From CAIMUX01 sp964473865 (GTDB lineage Bacteria; Eisenbacteria; RBG-16-71-46; CAIMUX01): a stretch of DNA of 64,000 nucleotides. Positions 61,316 to 64,000 of this stretch are shown in pieces; positions within the stretch are counted from its first letter, which is position 1; the number at the start of each line of letters is the position of its first letter. Under the pieces are notes generated by a model. That model worked only from the letters and a program-made list of their open reading frames with translations. It had not been told where the DNA came from and made no database searches. Where the stretch lies: positions 34,836 through 98,835 of the forward strand of contig CAYYQN010000014.1 in the NCBI GenBank assembly GCA_964473865.1, written 5' to 3'. Made by a program: the position numbers and the translations under genes.

Positions 61316-62281
61316 CTACCGGAGGTCCGTCCCGGCTCGCGATTGTTCGCCCGGGACGGGCTCGGCGAATCCCACCAACCGCACCTCCAGCTCCAGCGAC
61401 ACCCCAAACCGTTCCCGCACCGTCGACCGGACCCGTTCGATGAGCGCGAGGATGTCGCCCGCGGTGGCCCCGCCGCGATTCACGATGTAGTTGGCGTGGA
61501 GCGGGGAGACGATCGCCGCGCCTGATTCCGCGCCCTTCAGTCCCGCCGCCTCGATGAGCCGCCCCGCGTGGTCGTTCGGGGGGTTCTTGAAGACCGATCC
61601 GCACGATGAGCCGGCCGGAGTGTGGGCGCGGCGGCGCGCCGCATAGTCGCGCATTCGCGATTGCAGTTCCTTCGCATTGCCCGCGGTCAGGGCGAACTCC
61701 GCCGCCAGCAGGAACCGGGTGGGCGGGGAGACTCTGCGAAGGGAACTGCCGCGGTAGACGAAGGCGAGATCGGCCGGCGTCAAGGACGTCTCGCCTCGGT
61801 CGCGCGTGTGGCACGTGGCGGCGCGCAACACGGCGGCGATCTCGCCGCCGAACGCTCCCGCGTTGCCGACCACCGCTCCGCCGACCGTGCCGGGGATCCC
61901 CTCGGCCCATTCCAGACCGGCCCAGCCGGACCGCGCCGTGGCCCGCGCCAAACCGGCCAGGGGAGCGCGCGCCCCGGCGCGGACGAGCGCGCCGTCCGCC
62001 TCCGCCTCAACGCTCCACCCGCCGGCACCGCAGCGTACGACCAGGCCCGGAAACCCCGCGTCCGAGACCAGCAGGTTGGTCCCGCCCCCCAACGGCAGCA
62101 CCGGCAGCCCGTGGCGTCCGGCGAACTCCAGGCAGGCGGCGAGGGCTGCGGCATCGGCGGGTTCGGCGAAGAACGCGGCCGGGCCGCCGACCTTGAGGCT
62201 GGTGAGCGGGGCGAGCGGGCGGTGGCGCGTAGTTCCCGGCGGGAGCGCGTCGCCCGGCAACGAAAGAGCCGCCGGGGTCAT
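61316..62281 (-). CDS. murB: UDP-N-acetylenolpyruvoylglucosamine reductase
   Basis: 321 residues. FAD-binding start LTSLKVGGPAAFFAEP and GGGTNLLVSDAGF; EWAEGIPGTVGGAVVGNAGAFGGE; and the catalytic serine box SSCGSVFKNPP followed by AGRLIEAAGLKG and ANYIVNRGGATAGDI. The SXGSVFKNP form marks a type II-like short MurB. It reduces UDP-GlcNAc-enolpyruvate to UDP-MurNAc in peptidoglycan synthesis. ATG at 62281; the frame extends upstream into tRNA-Leu, which rules that out. Confidence 0.95.
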   Translation of the reverse strand: MTPAALSLPGDALPPGTTRHRPLAPLTSLKVGGPAAFFAEPADAAALAACLEFAGRHGLPVLPLGGGTNLLVSDAGFPGLVVRCGAGGWSVEAEADGALVRAGARAPLAGLARATARSGWAGLEWAEGIPGTVGGAVVGNAGAFGGEIAAVLRAATCHTRDRGETSLTPADLAFVYRGSSLRRVSPPTRFLLAAEFALTAGNAKELQSRMRDYAARRRAHTPAGSSCGSVFKNPPNDHAGRLIEAAGLKGAESGAAIVSPLHANYIVNRGGATAGDILALIERVRSTVRERFGVSLELEVRLVGFAEPVPGEQSRAGTDLR

Positions 62282-62301
62282 CGGCGGCTCCGGGATGCAT
62301 G

Positions 62302-62386
62302 TGCCGAAGGTGGGACTCGAACCCACACGGGATCATCTCCCACTGGATTTTGAGTCCAGCGTGTCTGCCAATTTCACCACTTCGGC
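62302..62386 (-). tRNA. tRNA-Leu (CAA)
   Basis: 85 bases, no encoded CCA. Acceptor GCCGAAG pairs with CTTCGGC; anticodon stem CTGGA/TCCAG with loop CTCAAAA gives CAA, reading UUG; class II variable arm (TGGGAGATGATCCCG). Lies 20 bases upstream of the murB start on the same strand, so tRNA and murB may share a transcript. Confidence 0.95.
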
Positions 62387-62397
62387 GCCCGGCTCCG

Positions 62398-62426
62398 ATC
62401 CTACAGCTCGAACGTCACGACGACAA
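62398..62426 (-). promoter_or_regulatory. Promoter of tRNA-Leu overlapping the stop of the upstream gene
   Basis: On the minus strand TTGTCG (62426-62421), 17 bases, TAGGAT (62403-62398), 11 bases before the tRNA. The TAG of the -10 box is also the stop codon of the lipoprotein gene. Confidence 0.65.
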
Positions 62427-62973
62427 CTGCGGTGAGCTTGTCGATCGTGATGTCGAAGTCGGTCTGGTTCGCGATCCCGTAGAGGTAGAAGGTGCCGTCC
62501 TTCACCGTCGCGTGCAGGACGTCCTGGTTGACTTCCAGAGCCAGCGAATTGTCGTAGGAAATGTCGGTGTAGCCCGACTGCAGCACAATTCCCTGGACCA
62601 CCGGAGTGGCCGCGGACCGGATGGCATCGGCGGTCAGCGGGCGAACCGGGGTCTTGCTGATGTAGATGACACCGTTGGCCACGGTGCCCAGATTGTTCTG
62701 GGCCCGAAAGACGAACCCGACCTCATCGACACTCGTGATCTTGTCCTTGTTGTCCTTGAAGTCGCTGTCCGAGTTCAGGTCGACCGCGAGCTCCTTGACG
62801 TTCTGCCCGGTGGACTGCTGGGGACCGCCCTCGAAGTCGTGTTCGATGCGCAGCGTCCCGGAGACCAGGGAGCAGCCAATGGCGAGCAGAAACGCAACGG
62901 GCAGAGCCAGGACACTGACCGTGGCGCGGGGGGCCCTGACGGGCCGGACGGATGGTTGGTGCTGAAGACGCAT
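62401..62973 (-). CDS. Putative lipoprotein, unknown function
   Basis: 190 residues. Signal peptide with lipobox ending near C34 (VAFLLAIGC). The mature part is beta-rich (RIEHDFEGG, NQDVLHATVKDGTFYLYGIANQ, ITIDKLTAVVVVTFEL) and resembles nothing I can name. It lies 12 bases downstream of the outer-membrane barrel candidate, so the two probably form an operon. Cell envelope protein by inference. Confidence 0.75.
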   Translation of the reverse strand: MRLQHQPSVRPVRAPRATVSVLALPVAFLLAIGCSLVSGTLRIEHDFEGGPQQSTGQNVKELAVDLNSDSDFKDNKDKITSVDEVGFVFRAQNNLGTVANGVIYISKTPVRPLTADAIRSAATPVVQGIVLQSGYTDISYDNSLALEVNQDVLHATVKDGTFYLYGIANQTDFDITIDKLTAVVVVTFEL

Positions 62974-62985
62974 CGGCTTGCCCTC

Positions 62986-63561
62986 CTAGCGCAGGAAGTA
63001 GTAGTTGACGCCGGCCTGCAGGGCGACGAACTTGTGCGTCCCGCCGTTTTCGTAGGGCATGGCGTGAAGGCGCCCGCAGATATCGACCGAGATGCCGCTC
63101 TCGGAACGGAACTCGATCCCCAGTCCGCCGTTGTAGCCGATCTCGCTGATGTCCTCGGCGAAGTCCTTGGTCAGCGAGTAGGAGCCGATCCCGCCCAGCA
63201 GATAGATGCCGAAGCCGGACAGCCCGGTGGTCTGCAGGATCAGATCGCCGGCGATGACAGATTGGCTGTAGCCCTTGGTGGTCATCTCGCCCAGCTGGGT
63301 ATCGAAGGTGACGTCGCCGGAGGGAAAGCTGGTGTACGAAAGCTCCGCTCCGAGCGGTCCGGCCAGATCGGCGCGGACCTTGGCGCCGTAGAGCGGGCCC
63401 GACGCCACGTTCTCCTGGAGCGCCGGGAGACCGTAGACGCCGTAGATCCCGGCCGCGGTGCGGACCTTGCTCTCGGCCGCAGCGCCGGAGATCGATCCGG
63501 CCAGCAGCCCGAGGAAGATCGCTCCGGCCCAGAGCAGCCTTGGTTGCGTTCGATGCATCAT
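62986..63561 (-). CDS. Outer-membrane beta-barrel-like protein
   Basis: 191 residues from the ATG at 63561 (or 63558). Signal peptide about 1-28 (LLWAGAIFLGLLAGSISGAAA). The rest is alternating short beta strands with aromatic ends (GAELSYTSF, FGIYLLGGIGSYSL, GLGIEFRSESGISV) and ends ALQAGVNYYFLR, a terminal aromatic strand as in OmpA/OmpW-like barrels. GGAGGTCAC lies directly before the double ATG. Pore or structural role unknown. Confidence 0.8.
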   Translation of the reverse strand: MMHRTQPRLLWAGAIFLGLLAGSISGAAAESKVRTAAGIYGVYGLPALQENVASGPLYGAKVRADLAGPLGAELSYTSFPSGDVTFDTQLGEMTTKGYSQSVIAGDLILQTTGLSGFGIYLLGGIGSYSLTKDFAEDISEIGYNGGLGIEFRSESGISVDICGRLHAMPYENGGTHKFVALQAGVNYYFLR

Positions 63562-63959
63562 GTGACCTCCGCTCGTGGAGAACCTGGATTCCCTGGCGTT
63601 GGGGGCAACCGTTGCCGAGGACGGCCGGGGCGATCCCGGGCCTCGCCGGCAGCGCGACCTGGCGGGCATGCTAACGGCCGGGCCGGGCGTGCGCAAGCCC
63701 CTCCAACGGGTTGGGAGGCAGGGGGTGCGGGGGGAGTGAGGGGGGGGCGGATGCGCAGGCGATTCGGGAGCGGCGCAGACCGCGGAGTACGGGCCGCGGG
63801 GCCCGAGGCTCGGGTCGAGACGCTCCGGGGTCAGGTCGCGAAGGGCTTGGCCGGTGGGGCCGCGGCGAGGGAGCCGGAAGCCTGACCGTCGATCGCGCTT
63901 TTCCTGAAGACGCGGCCTTGACGCCGCCGCCGGGAATCTCCTAGGATCGCTCCGCCAGC
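63562..63959. other. Intergenic region with G-rich tract and tRNA promoter
   Basis: 398 bases between the barrel gene start and tRNA-Ala; frames here look non-coding. G runs of 3, 3, 5, 6 and 8 (63708-63747) on the plus strand would suit a G-quadruplex. A promoter for tRNA-Ala lies at the right end. The left end should hold the minus-strand promoter for the barrel-lipoprotein operon. Confidence 0.5.
63918..63947 (+). promoter_or_regulatory. Promoter of tRNA-Ala
   Basis: TTGACG (63918-63923), 18 bases, TAGGAT (63942-63947), 12 bases before the tRNA. Confidence 0.7.
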
Positions 63960-64000
63960 GGGGCTGTAGCTCAGTTGGGAGAGCGCATGACTGGCAGTCA
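63960..64000 (+). tRNA. tRNA-Ala (GGC), cut by the window end
   Basis: First 41 bases: acceptor GGGGCTG, D arm GCTC...GAGC, anticodon loop CTGGCAG giving GGC. The 3' half is outside the window. Confidence 0.9.

Noticed and set aside
1..64000. Reassignment of UGA as a sense codon throughout
   Set aside because: Many genes here end in UGA followed directly by the next gene, for example the four-base ATGA overlaps, so UGA is a normal stop.
1..64000. CRISPR array, prophage, insertion sequence or integron
   Set aside because: No spaced direct repeats, transposase, integrase or phage structural genes were found; the only direct repeats are two-copy duplications.

Overview
The window is about 70% GC, shows no phage or insertion sequence, and looks like chromosome of a Gram-negative bacterium: lipid A-type acyltransferase, MurB and MurJ, two lipoproteins and an outer-membrane barrel candidate. 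Five large secreted proteins end in the same FlgD-like beta-sandwich (PNP[FY] start, VYFxR-type end) that serves as a C-terminal sorting or anchoring domain in the FCB superphylum. With cysteine-rich ACC..GSC modules, myo-inositol-1-phosphate synthase and an archaeal-type PheRS, this suggests an uncultured FCB-related lineage such as Eisenbacteria, Krumholzibacteria or Latescibacteria (inference; no marker phylogeny was possible).

Left part (1-12.5 kb, minus strand): the start of a large ResB/Ccs cytochrome c maturation protein that runs off the edge, a secreted subtilisin, then a compact four-gene operon (fold-type II PLP enzyme, carbamate kinase, threonine-synthase-like PLP enzyme, aspartate-carbamoyltransferase-like protein), then murJ. 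The carbamoyltransferase keeps the carbamoyl-phosphate site but has lost the residues that bind aspartate, so the operon may be a carbamoyl-phosphate-yielding catabolic route for an unknown substrate.

12.7-18.6 kb (plus): a secreted beta-helix protein split by one in-frame UGA, a secreted C39-like peptidase, and two small cytoplasmic or membrane-associated proteins (TerB-like, AIM24-like). 18.6-22.4 kb (minus): four genes with 4-base start/stop overlaps encode a corrinoid protein, a homocysteine methyltransferase, a MetH-type activation protein and a pyrrolysine-free MttB. Together they are the modules of cobalamin-dependent methionine synthase with MttB in place of the methyl-THF module: an apparent betaine- or amine-to-homocysteine methyl transfer system.

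22.5-40.1 kb: acyltransferase, FAH-family hydrolase, a radical SAM protein with an unusual CX10CX2C cluster motif, a membrane-tailed FHA protein convergent with a kinase-pseudokinase, two prolyl-oligopeptidase-type peptidases, ino1, a LysR regulator, an aminotransferase, DUF3467, and a GAF histidine kinase with a one-domain response regulator.

40.2-56.4 kb (plus): tRNA-Phe, tRNA-Thr, glmM-glmS-ridA (amino sugar supply), a large secreted protein, a selenocysteine tRNA (selC), then a housekeeping run lepA-lepB-hemW-dnaJ-pheS-pheT. 56.4-64 kb: secreted cysteine-rich proteins with a shared SWG..K..YR tail, a secreted M28 peptidase, a lipoprotein heavy-metal-binding domain, murB, tRNA-Leu, a lipoprotein, a beta-barrel candidate and the start of tRNA-Ala. 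Promoters before four tRNA genes agree on a sigma70-like TTGACR-N17/18-TAGGAT pattern. The selC gene makes the in-frame UGA at 13446, followed by a SECIS-like hairpin, worth testing, although a simple nonsense mutation is the more likely explanation.
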